From Paracidovorax avenae (GTDB lineage: Bacteria > Pseudomonadota > Gammaproteobacteria > Burkholderiales > Burkholderiaceae_C), in assembly GCF_040892545.1 (NCBI RefSeq), contig NZ_CP156079.1, positions 2,577,501-2,641,500 of the forward strand: a DNA stretch of 64,000 nt, given 5' to 3'. The translations under genes were made by a program, and so were the position numbers. This document shows, in pieces, positions 38,268 through 48,015 of this stretch (its first letter is position 1; each line of letters opens with the position of its first letter). The notes below the pieces were generated by a model. That model saw nothing but the letters and a program-made list of their open reading frames with translations. It was not told the origin of the DNA and searched no databases.

Positions 38268-38309
38268 CGCGATGGAGGTGCCGGGCAGGCGTGCCGCCTG
38301 CCGGCCCCT

Positions 38310-39137
38310 TCAGGCCGCCGGCGTGAGCAGCGTGGAATCGATCTTGTTGGCCAGCTGCGCGATGGCCAGGGCGGCAGGGCAGCCGGGCATCTGCATCAGC
38401 AGCAGCTGGCGCCGCATGACGGCATCGCGCACGGCGGTGTCGGCCGGAATGTCGCCCAGGTGCAGCAGGCGCATCGGGCGGCCCGAATCCGTGCTGACGA
38501 AGCGGTCCAGGACCTGCTGGAGCTGGCCGGTGATCGCCCGGCCATCACCCGGCCGTGCAGCCTGGTTCACGATCAGGCGCACGTACTGGCGCTTCTGCTG
38601 CGTCGCCAGCACCTTGATCGCCGCATACGCGTCCGTCAGGGAGGTGGGCTCGGGCGTGGCCACGATGAGCACCTCCGAGGCGAGCGAGACGGAGAACAGC
38701 ACCACGTCGGAGATGCCGGCGCCGGTATCGAGCAGCAGCACGTCGTAGCGCGGCGCGAGCGTCTGGATGACGTTGAGGAATTCGCTGCGCACCTCGGGGG
38801 TGAGCCGCGAATACTCGACCATGCCCGACCCGGCGAGCACGACGGAAAACCCGCCGGGCGCCTCGATCACGGCATCGTCCAGTTCCGCCTTGCCGACGAA
38901 GACGTCGTGCAGCGTGACCTTGGGATGCAGGTTCAGGACCACGTCCAGGTTCGCGAGGCCGAGATCCGCGTCGAGAACGAGCACGCGGTAGCCGCGCCGC
39001 GTCAGGGCCGCGGCGAGGTTGGCGGAAACGAAGGTCTTGCCCACGCCTCCCTTGCCGCTGGTGATGGCAATGATGCGGGCGCCGGCTGGCGCCTGGGGCG
39101 CAGCGGGCGTGGTGCGGGGTGACAGCGCGTCGGTCAT
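38310..39137 (-). CDS. MinD/ParA-family ATPase, FlhG-like
   Basis: 275-residue deviant Walker A ATPase: ITSGKGGVGKTFVSANLAAAL, DADLGLANLDVVLNL and LLLDTGAGISDVV. GLANLDV is the wording of the FlhG/FleN branch that controls flagellar number, but the usual N-terminal FlhF-activating extension (DQAxxLR) is missing and no flagellar genes are nearby. No membrane-targeting C-terminal amphipathic helix as in MinD is obvious. Ten bases separate it from the GGDEF gene upstream, so a joint role in localisation or cyclic di-GMP signalling is plausible but inferred. Confidence 0.82.
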   Translation of the reverse strand: MTDALSPRTTPAAPQAPAGARIIAITSGKGGVGKTFVSANLAAALTRRGYRVLVLDADLGLANLDVVLNLHPKVTLHDVFVGKAELDDAVIEAPGGFSVVLAGSGMVEYSRLTPEVRSEFLNVIQTLAPRYDVLLLDTGAGISDVVLFSVSLASEVLIVATPEPTSLTDAYAAIKVLATQQKRQYVRLIVNQAARPGDGRAITGQLQQVLDRFVSTDSGRPMRLLHLGDIPADTAVRDAVMRRQLLLMQMPGCPAALAIAQLANKIDSTLLTPAA

Positions 39138-39147
39138 CTCTTTGCTT

Positions 39148-39918
39148 TCAATAGGCGCTGCCTGTGGAATCCAAGGGCGGGGGAAGGTCGCCCCAACCCG
39201 AGGGAGTGTACAGCGGGCCGAAAAGCAGGCTCTTCTCTTCGGCGGTCACCGTGCTGTCCGGCTGTTCTTCGATGCTGACCCGGTTGCGTCCCGCCAGCTT
39301 GGCCTTGTAGAGTTGGCTGTCGGCGCGCTCCGTCCACAGCAGCGTGGTGCTGCGGATCCACTGGAGCGCGAAGGCGCCGCCGATGCTCACGGTGACGTTG
39401 AGTTCGACCGTCGGCGAGATGCGGACCGGCGTGCGCTCCACCGCGCGGCGGATGCGCTCGGCCACCACCTTGCCGAAGCCGGCCTGGCAGGCGGGCAGGA
39501 CCACGGCGAATTCCTCGCCGCCGTAGCGCGAGAGGGTGTCCATGGGCCGGACGCAGCGGCTCAGCGTGCGCGCGATCGACTGCAGGACGATGTCGCCGGC
39601 CATGTGGCCGTGGGTGTCGTTGACCCGCTTGAAGTTGTCGATGTCGAGCATCAGCAGCAGCGCCGCCTCGCCCGCGCGCGTGACGCGGTCGATCTCGCGC
39701 TCGAGCACGGTCCGGAAATGCCGCCGGTTGGCCAGGCCCGTGAGCGGGTCCTTCAGCGACAGTTCGCAGAGGCCGTCGATCAGGCCCTGCAGGTACTGCC
39801 GGGGCGATTCCCTGGGGATGGCGGCTTCGGAGCCCAGTGCCTGCGCGACCAGGGCGTGCGCCGTCGTCAGGCGCAGGTCGCGCAGGTCCACAAGTGGGGG
39901 GGTCGCAGATTCAGACAC
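39148..39918 (-). CDS. GGDEF-domain diguanylate cyclase
   Basis: 256-residue protein: a short N-terminal helical segment (about 80 residues) then a complete GGDEF domain with KDPLTGLANRRHFRTVLERE, MLDIDNFKRVNDTHGHMAGD and active loop YGGEEFAVVLP. The start is uncertain; GTG at 39918 (VSESATPP) fits best because the longer frame runs into the SulP gene ending at 39975. It would produce cyclic di-GMP in the cytosol. Followed directly by the MinD-like gene. Confidence 0.85.
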   Translation of the reverse strand: MSESATPPLVDLRDLRLTTAHALVAQALGSEAAIPRESPRQYLQGLIDGLCELSLKDPLTGLANRRHFRTVLEREIDRVTRAGEAALLLMLDIDNFKRVNDTHGHMAGDIVLQSIARTLSRCVRPMDTLSRYGGEEFAVVLPACQAGFGKVVAERIRRAVERTPVRISPTVELNVTVSIGGAFALQWIRSTTLLWTERADSQLYKAKLAGRNRVSIEEQPDSTVTAEEKSLLFGPLYTPSGWGDLPPPLDSTGSAY

Positions 39919-39974
39919 AAAATGCAACAAACAGTGTTCAGGAAGTGTATCAGCGGCTGCCCCGCCATAGGTAA

Positions 39975-41702
39975 CTACAAAGGTAAACGTTGCAACGCCA
40001 GAAGGGCTTCGGCATCGGTGCGGTAGAGCACCAGGCCCGGGCCCTCCAGCAATCCGGCGCGTCGCAGCACCTGCTCGACGGGGAGCTTCATGCCACTCAC
40101 ATGCAGGGCTCCACCGTGGGTGCGGGCCAGGGCCCTCAACCGGCCGAAGCACTCAACGCCGGTGACGTCGATGCGGTTGATCGGGAGTGCGAACAGGCAG
40201 ATGTGCCGCACCTCGGAATATGCCGCAAGATGTTCCGAGATGCGTTGCTCCAGCGCAGCAGCGGACGCGAAATCGAGCTCCGCATCCATCCGCACGCCCA
40301 GCAGTCCGGGCGCGAGCGGCGGCAATTGCCACAGGTGGCGGTCGCGCAGGCTGCCGTCCGGGTGCAGCCCGACTTCGATGATGCGCGGGTGCAGCCGCTG
40401 GTAGAGGAAGTGGCTCAGGTTCAGCACCAGTCCTGCCAGCACGCCCCAGTACATGCGCGGCGCGGTCGCGAGCGTGAGGAAGAACGTCAGCCCGCCGATG
40501 AGGGCCTCCACCCGGGAAATGCGCCACAGCCGCAGCAGCACCGCCGGCTTGATGAGGCTGGTGACCGCTGCCACCACCACCGCGGCGAGCACCGACTGCG
40601 GCACGTGGTAGAGCGCGGGCGTGAGCCACAGCAATACCGCCAGGACCAGCGCCAGCGCGAACAGCGTGGCCCAGCCGCTTTTCGCGCCCGCGTACAGGTT
40701 GATCGCGGAGCGAGAAAACGACGCGCTTGTCGCGAAACTGCCACAGAAACCCGACCCCATCTTCGCCAGGCCGTGCGCGATCAGGTCCTGGTTCTCGTTC
40801 CAGCGCGTGCCGCCCTGCTGGTGCTCGACCTTGGCCGAGGACGCGGTCTCCAGGAAGCTGACGAGCGTGACCACCAGCACGGGCATCAGCAACTGGCCGA
40901 ACTGGTCCCAGCCCAGCCAGCCCGGCCAGTAGAAGTGCGGCAGCCCGGAGGGCAGGTGGCCCACCACCGCGCCATCGTGGTCCGCATAACCAAGGGCCCG
41001 GCTGGCCAGGGCCGCCACGCCGACGATGACGATGGCCGAGGGAAAGGTGGGCCGCCAGCGGCGCGCCAGGGTCAGCAGGACCAGGCTGCCGAGCCCGAAG
41101 GCCGCCGCCGTGCCGTCGAAGTGGTGGATGGACGGGGCGCTGGCCACCGCATGCCACGTGGTGCGCAGCCCCAGCAGCGCCGGCAGCTGGGATGCGAGGA
41201 TGAGCAGCGCGGCGGCCTGGGTGAATCCGTTGAGCACGGGCGACGTGACGAGGTTGAGCAGCCAGCCGAAGCGCACGGCGCCCAGCAGCAGTTGCACCAG
41301 CCCCGACAGGATGGCCATCCAGGCTGCCAGGGCCACCCATTCGGCGCTGCCCGGTTCCGCCATGCCGGTGAGCGAGGCCCCGATCAGCAGGGCGGTGAGG
41401 GCCGTGGGGCCCACGCCCAGGCGGGTGGACGAACTCCACAGCACCGCGATCAGCGCGGGTACGAGCGACGCGTAGATGCCCGTCACGAGCGGCATGCCGG
41501 CCAGGGCCGCGTAGGCCACGCCCTGGGGCACCAGCATCAGCCCCACCGTCATGCCGGCCCAGAACTCTCCCCGCAGCAACCGGGCGTCCGGCCGGGGCCA
41601 CGCGAGAAAGGGGAACCAGCGGTGGAGCATGCGCTGGCGGCCGGAGGCGCCGGCATCCGTCGGCGGCGCGGGGGAAGGTGCGGGGGAAGGCGCGGGGGAC
41701 AT
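39975..41702 (-). CDS. SulP-family anion permease with STAS domain
   Basis: 575-residue carrier. About 12 membrane segments (LMLVPQGVAYAALAGMPLVTGIY is the SulP signature, WNENQDLIAHGLAKMGSG the second), then a cytosolic STAS domain from about residue 450 (GVRMDAELDFASAAAL...INRIDVTGVECFGRL). The family moves sulfate, bicarbonate or similar anions. In this sulfur-rich window sulfate is a reasonable guess, but the substrate is not determined by sequence. Confidence 0.9.
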   Translation of the reverse strand: MSPAPSPAPSPAPPTDAGASGRQRMLHRWFPFLAWPRPDARLLRGEFWAGMTVGLMLVPQGVAYAALAGMPLVTGIYASLVPALIAVLWSSSTRLGVGPTALTALLIGASLTGMAEPGSAEWVALAAWMAILSGLVQLLLGAVRFGWLLNLVTSPVLNGFTQAAALLILASQLPALLGLRTTWHAVASAPSIHHFDGTAAAFGLGSLVLLTLARRWRPTFPSAIVIVGVAALASRALGYADHDGAVVGHLPSGLPHFYWPGWLGWDQFGQLLMPVLVVTLVSFLETASSAKVEHQQGGTRWNENQDLIAHGLAKMGSGFCGSFATSASFSRSAINLYAGAKSGWATLFALALVLAVLLWLTPALYHVPQSVLAAVVVAAVTSLIKPAVLLRLWRISRVEALIGGLTFFLTLATAPRMYWGVLAGLVLNLSHFLYQRLHPRIIEVGLHPDGSLRDRHLWQLPPLAPGLLGVRMDAELDFASAAALEQRISEHLAAYSEVRHICLFALPINRIDVTGVECFGRLRALARTHGGALHVSGMKLPVEQVLRRAGLLEGPGLVLYRTDAEALLALQRLPL

Positions 41703-41814
41703 GGGGAGGATTCTCGCCTCAAGCGTCCTACGCCAGCTTAGGCGTTGTCCGACCGGGGCGCGCTATGGTCGAGTCTAGAGTTCGTCATATTCCCGACGCT
41801 CCAAGGAGATCGCC

Positions 41815-42291
41815 ATGACGCACGCCCACACCCCTTCTTCCAGTCCCGCCCGCTGCCCGCGTGTCATCGCCATCCTGTCGGCCACCGCCCTCGCATTCGG
41901 GCTGGCGGCCTGCGACCGCAACGACGGGCAGACCGTCGGCCAGAAGCTCGACGCGACCATCGAGCGCACCGGCGAAGCCGCCTCGGATGCGCAGCGCCGC
42001 ATGGAGGCCGCGGCCACCGAGGCCAGCCAGGCCTCCCGCCAGGCTGCCGCGCGCGCGGCGGAAGTGATGGACGATGCCGGCATCAGTGCCAAGGTGAAGG
42101 CAGGTCTCGCCGAGGATGCCGAACTGAGCGCCATCCGCATCGACGTGGACACCCGCAACGGGATCGTCACACTGAACGGCCCGGTGAAGAACGACGTGGC
42201 CCGCGAGCGTGCGACCCGCATTGCCCAGGGCGTGAAGGGCGTGAACTCCGTGGTGAACCAGCTGACGATCACCCAAGGCACCACGGGCTGA
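41815..42291 (+). CDS. BON-domain lipoprotein
   Basis: 158 residues: signal peptide with lipobox FGLAAC (Cys about residue 33), an Ala/Arg-rich helical spacer (about 45-90), then one BON domain (AGISAKVKAGLAEDAELSAIRIDVDTRNGIVTLNGPV...VNSVVNQL). BON domains bind membranes and are seen in osmotically induced OsmY-like proteins, so a periplasmic, envelope-stress role is expected. The ATG is preceded by AAGGAG. Divergent from the SulP gene. Confidence 0.88.
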   Translation: MTHAHTPSSSPARCPRVIAILSATALAFGLAACDRNDGQTVGQKLDATIERTGEAASDAQRRMEAAATEASQASRQAAARAAEVMDDAGISAKVKAGLAEDAELSAIRIDVDTRNGIVTLNGPVKNDVARERATRIAQGVKGVNSVVNQLTITQGTTG

Positions 42292-42348
42292 TCCGGGGCT
42301 CATCCGGGGCTGATCCCCGGCGGAGGCGGGCGGCGATACCATCGCCGC

Positions 42349-43590
42349 ATGACTTCCTCCGCATCCGACGCCACGCCGGGCTCCGGGCCCGACACCCGCC
42401 TGATCCACCACGCGTACACGCCGCCGGCCGGCTTCTGCGCACCGCAGCCGGCCGTGCACAAGGCCTCCACCGTCATCTTCCCGGACGTGGCCGCGATGCG
42501 GTCCCGCGAATGGAAGGACAAGACCGGCTACACCTACGGCCTGCACGGCACGCCCACGACCTACATGCTGGAGGAACGCCTCTGCGAACTGGAAGGCGGC
42601 CTGCAGTGCGTGCTGATGCCCAGCGGCCTCGCGGCCATCGCCAACGTGGCGCTGGCTCTGTTGCGCAGCGGCGACGAGGTGCTGATCCCGGACAACGCCT
42701 ACGGACCCAACAAGGCGCTGGCCGAGGTGGAACTGGCGCACTACGGCATCCGCCATGCGTACTACGATCCGCTGGATCCCGCCGACCTGGCGGCCCGCAT
42801 CACGCCCGGCACCCGGCTGGTGTGGCTGGAGGCCCCGGGCTCCGTCACGCTGGAGTTCCCTCATCTCGCCGAACAGGTGCGCATCTGCCGCGAACGCGGC
42901 GTGACCACCGCGCTCGACAATACCTGGGGCGCCGGCATCGCCTTCCAGCCCTTCGACCTGCTCGGCGACGGGCAACTGGGCGTGGACATCTCGGTCCATG
43001 CCCTGACCAAGTACCCCAGCGGCGGCGGCGACGTGCTCATGGGCAGCGCGATCACCCGGGACCCGGCCCTGCACCTGCGCATCAAGCTCACGCACATGCG
43101 GCTGGGCCTGGGCGTGGGGGCCAACGATGCCGAGGCGGTGCTGCGTTCGCTGCCCAGCGTCGGATTGCGGTACCGCGCGCATGACGCGGCGGCGCGCGAG
43201 CTGGCCGGGTGGATGGCCACGCAGGCTGCCGTCGCCCAGGTGCTGCACCCCGCGCTGCCCGGGTCGCCGGGGCATGCGCACTGGGCCGCGCTGTGCGCCC
43301 GCGGCGCGGGGCAGGGCGCCGCGGCCGGCCTCTTCAGCGTGGTCATCGACGAGCGCCATGGCCAGGACCGTGTCGATGCCTTCTGTGACGGCCTGAGGCT
43401 CTTCAAGCTCGGCTACAGCTGGGGCGGACCCATGAGTCTGGTCGTGCCTTACGAGTTGCGGACGATGCGCGCGCGCCCCACGCAGCACCTGCGGCCCGGC
43501 ACCGTGGTGCGCTTTTCCGTGGGGCTGGAGAACGTGGAAGACCTGCGCGGCGACATCGCCCAGTCGCTCGCGGCCGCGTTTCCGGCCTGA
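42349..43590 (+). CDS. metC: Cystathionine beta-lyase (PLP)
   Basis: 413-residue Cys/Met metabolism PLP enzyme cleaving cystathionine to homocysteine. Family motifs: TYGLHGTPTTYMLEERLCELEGG, MPSGLAAIANVALALL, ALDNTWGAGI and the PLP lysine in SVHALTKYPSGGGDVLMG, with SWGGPMSL near the C-terminus. Cystathionine gamma-synthase relatives share these motifs, so the exact reaction is less sure than the family. Stands alone between the BON gene and a small gene. Confidence 0.88.
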   Translation: MTSSASDATPGSGPDTRLIHHAYTPPAGFCAPQPAVHKASTVIFPDVAAMRSREWKDKTGYTYGLHGTPTTYMLEERLCELEGGLQCVLMPSGLAAIANVALALLRSGDEVLIPDNAYGPNKALAEVELAHYGIRHAYYDPLDPADLAARITPGTRLVWLEAPGSVTLEFPHLAEQVRICRERGVTTALDNTWGAGIAFQPFDLLGDGQLGVDISVHALTKYPSGGGDVLMGSAITRDPALHLRIKLTHMRLGLGVGANDAEAVLRSLPSVGLRYRAHDAAARELAGWMATQAAVAQVLHPALPGSPGHAHWAALCARGAGQGAAAGLFSVVIDERHGQDRVDAFCDGLRLFKLGYSWGGPMSLVVPYELRTMRARPTQHLRPGTVVRFSVGLENVEDLRGDIAQSLAAAFPA

Positions 43591-43722
43591 GGGGCGGCCC
43601 TGCCGTCCTGCAGCCCGCCCGCGCGCCCTGGCGGCGTGCCATGCCAGGGCGAGGCCAGGGGTCTTGCCGGACGTGCTGCTACATTGGACCTCCGAACTGC
43701 ATCCACAAAAGGGGGCTCCACC

Positions 43723-43920
43723 TTGGCAACACCCAACTACGGCTACGAAAAGCGGCAGCGAGAGCTCGCCAAGAAGAAAAAGAAGGAAGAAAAGGCACTG
43801 GCCAAAAACCAGCGCAAGACCGGGGAACATTCCCCGGAATCCGGAGAGGACGGCGAGGCTGTCTCCGGTGGCGGGGAGGGCGGGACCACCGCTCCGCAAG
43901 GAAGCGGACCGTCCGCCTGA
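43723..43920 (+). CDS. Small Lys/Glu-rich conserved hypothetical protein
   Basis: 65 residues starting at TTG (read as Met) just after GGGGG; begins MATPNYGYEKRQRELAKKKKK-type sequence, a short charged protein seen widely in Burkholderiales without a known function. The central lysine run and acidic glycine-rich tail (SGEDGEAVSGGGEGG) imply disorder. An upstream in-frame ATG at 43636 lacks the family N-terminus. Confidence 0.65.
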   Translation: MATPNYGYEKRQRELAKKKKKEEKALAKNQRKTGEHSPESGEDGEAVSGGGEGGTTAPQGSGPSA

Positions 43921-43957
43921 CGGGCACGGCGGTGGCGCCGGAAGGCGCCCGCCGGCC

Positions 43958-44623
43958 TCAGCGCAACAGCTTGCGCAATGCGGGCCAGACGTTCGCGAGC
44001 ATGGCCGGGTGCGCCTCGGCCAGCGGATGGATCCGGTCGGCCTGGAACAGTGCCGCGGCATCGGGCCGGTCGGCCACGCCCTTGAGCAGGAAGGGCACCA
44101 GCGCGGAATCCGTGGCCTTGGCCACGGCCGGAAAAACCCCCTCGAACCGCCGGGTGTAGTCCGATCCGTAGTTGGGCGGCACCTGCATGCCCACGATCAA
44201 TACCTTCGCGCCGGCCTTGCGGGACGCCTCCGCCATCGCCTTGAGGTTCGCCTCGGTGCCCTGCAGCGGCAGGCCGCGCAGCGCGTCGTTGCCCCCCAGC
44301 TCGATCACCACGACGGCGGGCTTGTGCTGGGCGAGCAGGCCGGGCAGGCGGGAGCGGCCGCCTGCCGTGGTGTCGCCGCTCACGCTGGCATTCACGACGG
44401 TGGCGGGGATCTTCTCCGCGGCCAGCTTTTTATCCAGCAGCGCGACCCAGCCGGAGCCGCGGGCGATGCCGTATTCGGCGCTCAGCGAATCCCCCACCAC
44501 CAGCACGGCGGGTGCTGCACCGGAAGCCGCGGGCGCGGCCAGCGCCGCCGGGGCGCAAAACCCCAGGAACGCGGCCCCCGCGGCCGCCACGATAAAGTCA
44601 CGCCGGAACGCATCGCATCGCAT
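43958..44623 (-). CDS. tesA: Arylesterase / acyl-CoA thioesterase I (SGNH hydrolase)
   Basis: 221-residue periplasmic SGNH hydrolase of the TesA family: signal peptide to about residue 30, block I VVGDSLSAEYG with the catalytic Ser, block II NASVSGDTTAGG, block III ELGGNDALRG and block V DRIHPLAEAH with Asp and His. Hydrolyses esters and thioesters. Its start is 21 bp from the divergent ABC ATPase start, the same tesA/ybbA pairing as in E. coli. Confidence 0.92.
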   Translation of the reverse strand: MRCDAFRRDFIVAAAGAAFLGFCAPAALAAPAASGAAPAVLVVGDSLSAEYGIARGSGWVALLDKKLAAEKIPATVVNASVSGDTTAGGRSRLPGLLAQHKPAVVVIELGGNDALRGLPLQGTEANLKAMAEASRKAGAKVLIVGMQVPPNYGSDYTRRFEGVFPAVAKATDSALVPFLLKGVADRPDAAALFQADRIHPLAEAHPAMLANVWPALRKLLR

Positions 44624-44644
44624 CACTGCCACAAAGCACCTTTC

Positions 44645-45358
<714 letters not shown>

Positions 45359-45418
45359 GGCGGCCGCCTTCTCCGGGCCGCTGGAGGGGAGGGCGCTGGC
45401 GGGCGGATAATCGCGCGC

Positions 45419-46171
45419 ATGTCCTCCAGCCCCAAAGTGCTATTCGGCTTCCACGCCGTGGGCGTGCGCCTGAAGACCGCGCCGCAATCCATCATCGAGA
45501 TCTACTACGAGGCCACGCGGCGCGACGCGCGCATGCGCCAGTTCCTCGAGCGCGCGAAGGAGGCGGGAGCGCGCCTCATCGAGGCCGATGCGCTGCGCAT
45601 CGCCAAGCTCGCCGGCAGCCACGGGCACCAGGGCGTGGCCGCCCGCGTGGAGGCTGTCGCGCAGGTTCATTCGCTCGATGACCTGCTCGAGCAGCTGGAG
45701 GCCGACGGCGTCGAGAAGCCGCTCCTGCTGGTGCTCGACGGCGTGACCGATCCGCACAACCTGGGCGCCTGCCTGCGCGTGGCCGACGGCGCCGGTGCGC
45801 ATGCGGTCATCGCGCCCAAGGACCATGCCGTGGGCATCAACGCCACCGTGGCCAAGGTGGCCAGCGGCGCGGCCGAGACCATGCCGTACTTCATGGTCAC
45901 CAACCTCGCGCGCACGCTGGGCGAACTCAAGGAGCGCAACATCTGGTGCATCGGCACCAGCGACGACGCTCCGCGCACCCTCTACGAAGTGGACCTGAAG
46001 GGCCCCGTGGCGCTGGTGCTGGGTGCCGAGGGGGCCGGCATGCGGCAGCTCACGCGCAAGACCTGCGACGAGCTGGTGTCCATCCCGATGCGGGGGGCGG
46101 TCGAAAGCCTGAACGTGTCGGTGGCCAGCGGCGTGTGCCTCTACGAGGCGCTGCGCCAGCGCGGAGGCTGA
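45419..46171 (+). CDS. rlmB: 23S rRNA (guanosine(2251)-2'-O)-methyltransferase
   Basis: 250-residue SpoU-type (SPOUT) methyltransferase. N-terminal substrate-binding domain [17 protein letters not shown]; trefoil-knot motifs [56 protein letters not shown] and [20 protein letters not shown]. Methylates the ribose of G2251 in 23S rRNA. Complete and of normal length; three bases before the cobB-like start, so one transcript. Confidence 0.95.
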   Translation: MSSSPKVLFGFHAVGVRLKTAPQSIIEIYYEATRRDARMRQFLERAKEAGARLIEADALRIAKLAGSHGHQGVAARVEAVAQVHSLDDLLEQLEADGVEKPLLLVLDGVTDPHNLGACLRVADGAGAHAVIAPKDHAVGINATVAKVASGAAETMPYFMVTNLARTLGELKERNIWCIGTSDDAPRTLYEVDLKGPVALVLGAEGAGMRQLTRKTCDELVSIPMRGAVESLNVSVASGVCLYEALRQRGG

Positions 46172-46174
46172 GCC

Positions 46175-46912
46175 ATGCTCCAGGATGCCCTCGAGCGCTT
46201 GCGGACCTGGGTGGCCGAGGCGCAGCGCATCCTGGTGCTGACCGGAGCCGGCATGAGCGCGGAATCCGGCGTGCCCACCTTCCGCGATGCCCACACCGGC
46301 CTCTGGGCGAAGTTCCGCCCGGAGGAGATGGCCAGCGAGGAAGGCTTCCGTGCCCATCCCGGTACGGTGTGGACGTGGTACGAACACCGCCGGGCCCAGC
46401 TGGCCTCGGTGCAACCCAACGCCGGCCACCGCGCGCTGGCGGATTTCGCGCGCCGCCATCCCGAGCGGCTGACGATCGCGACGCAGAACGTGGACGGCCT
46501 GCACCAGATGGCCGGCAGCGAGGGGGTGCTCTGCCTGCACGGCGACCTGCGTGCCAACCGCTGGCTGGATGCGCCGCTGCCCTGCTGCGATGCCGATGCT
46601 GCCGTGCCGGGTTGCCCGCCCGGCTGCGCCACCTGCGGCAATCTCCTGCGGCCGGCCGTGGTCTGGTTCGGCGAGGAACTGCCGGCACGGTTGCTGGAGC
46701 AGGCGCAGGACGCTGCCCACGAGTGCGACCTGATGCTGGCGGTGGGGACGGCCGGCGTCGTCTATCCCGCCGCCGGCCTGGCGCATGCCGCGCACCGGGC
46801 CGGCGCGCGCGTGGCCATCGTCAATCCGGAGCCCAGCGCCCTGGACGGCGTGGCGGACCTGCTGGTGCCCGGCACGGCGGCACGGGTGCTGCCCTTCGTC
46901 CTGTCCGCCTGA
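46175..46912 (+). CDS. cobB: NAD-dependent sirtuin deacylase (CobB-like)
   Basis: 245 residues with sirtuin motifs LTGAGMSAESGVPTFRDA, TQNVDGLHQMAG and LHGDL (catalytic His), plus a zinc cysteine set in PCCDADAAVPGCPPGCATC. WYEHRR supplies the Tyr and Arg that in class III sirtuins select succinyl/malonyl lysine, so desuccinylation besides deacetylation is expected. Coupled to rlmB. Confidence 0.92.
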   Translation: MLQDALERLRTWVAEAQRILVLTGAGMSAESGVPTFRDAHTGLWAKFRPEEMASEEGFRAHPGTVWTWYEHRRAQLASVQPNAGHRALADFARRHPERLTIATQNVDGLHQMAGSEGVLCLHGDLRANRWLDAPLPCCDADAAVPGCPPGCATCGNLLRPAVVWFGEELPARLLEQAQDAAHECDLMLAVGTAGVVYPAAGLAHAAHRAGARVAIVNPEPSALDGVADLLVPGTAARVLPFVLSA

Positions 46913-46960
46913 CGCGGGGCGGGCGCGGTCCCGCGGGGATGCGCGCGGCATAATCCACCG

Positions 46961-47136
46961 GTCTTCAGGGCGGGGTGGAATTCCCCACCGGCGGTAGGCG
47001 GTGCGCACCACGGTGCGCGTCGCGAGCCCGCGAGCGCTCCCGCCGCCTGGCGGGAGGTCAGCAGACCCAGTGCGAGGCGGCCGCCACGGCTGCCTTCAGT
47101 CTGGGGCCGACGGTCACAGTCCGGATGAAAGAAGAT
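46961..47136 (+). ncRNA. FMN riboswitch (RFN element)
   Basis: Conserved RFN core GGGCGGGGTGGAATTCCCC followed by ACCGGCGGTA (from about 46968), variable arms, and the closing ACAGTCCGGATGAAAGAAGAT (47116-47136). A CATAAT -10 hexamer at 46949-46954 places the transcription start at about the first base of the aptamer. Downstream, CCTTGG (47252-47257) can pair with CCAAGG (47273-47278), which contains the ribosome binding site of ribB, so FMN binding may block translation. The 375-base gap 46913-47287 is thus accounted for. Confidence 0.95.
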
Positions 47137-47287
47137 GCTGCCGGCCGGCTGGCCGCGCGCCCGCGAGGGTGCGCTGCCAGGGGCCGCGCCGTGCCATGCG
47201 CGCCGTGCTGCGGCGGGGCATGCGGTGGCGCGTGGCCGGCGGCATGCGATGCCTTGGAGCGTTCTTTTCCAACCAAGGAGCGTTTCC

Positions 47288-47989
47288 ATGAATTTCCCCG
47301 TCACTTTCCATACAGAGCGGTGCAACGCTGCGGCCGGGGCGCCGGAGCCCGCCGCGGGCGGCGTACCGCTGGCCCCCATGGCCGACGTGCTCGCGCAGAT
47401 CGCCGCCGGGCGGCCCGTCCTGGTACTCGACGATGCCGACCGCGAGAACGAGGCCGACCTGGTCTGCGCCGCCGAGAACATGGCCGAATCCACCATGGCG
47501 CTGATGATCCGCGAGGGCAGCGGCATCGTGTGCCTCTGCCTGCCCCCGGACCATGCCCGGGCGCTCGGCCTGCGGCCGATGGTGGAGGTGAACCGGTCGT
47601 CGTTCGCCACGGCGTTCACCCAGTCCATCGAGGCCGCGTGGGGCGTGTCCACCGGCGTCTCGGCGGCGGACCGCCTGCAGACCGTCCGGTGCGCCCTGCG
47701 CGTGCCTGCGGCCGGCGCTGCGCCGGAAGTGGTCAGCCCCGGGCATGTGTTCCCGCTGGTGGCCCGCCCGGGCGGGGTGCTGGAGCGCGGCGGCCATACG
47801 GAGTCGGCCGTGGACCTCGCGCACCTGGCCGGACTGCGCCCGGCCGGCGTGCTGTGCGAGCTGATGAACCCCGACGGGACGATGGCGCGCGGCACGGACG
47901 TGGCGAGGTTCGCGCACGCGCACGGGCTGCTGTGCACCACGGTGCAGGCGCTGGCGGCGTACCGCCTCGCCATCGGCGACGTGCGCTGA
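47288..47989 (+). CDS. ribB: 3,4-dihydroxy-2-butanone 4-phosphate synthase
   Basis: 233-residue enzyme converting ribulose 5-phosphate to the four-carbon riboflavin precursor. Motifs: [20 protein letters not shown] (metal and substrate acidic loop), GSGIVCLCL and [40 protein letters not shown]. No GTP cyclohydrolase II domain is fused. An AAGGAG site precedes the ATG and lies in the proposed sequestering helix, so expression is set by the FMN riboswitch in its leader. Confidence 0.96.
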   Translation: MNFPVTFHTERCNAAAGAPEPAAGGVPLAPMADVLAQIAAGRPVLVLDDADRENEADLVCAAENMAESTMALMIREGSGIVCLCLPPDHARALGLRPMVEVNRSSFATAFTQSIEAAWGVSTGVSAADRLQTVRCALRVPAAGAAPEVVSPGHVFPLVARPGGVLERGGHTESAVDLAHLAGLRPAGVLCELMNPDGTMARGTDVARFAHAHGLLCTTVQALAAYRLAIGDVR

Positions 47990-48015
47990 GGGGGTGGCGG
48001 CCGCAGGGGGCGCGG

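Noticed and set aside
42291..42348. CCGGGGCTGATCCCCGG hairpin as a terminator or riboswitch before metC
   Set aside because: No T-tract and no conserved aptamer sequence; short GC palindromes are frequent at this composition.
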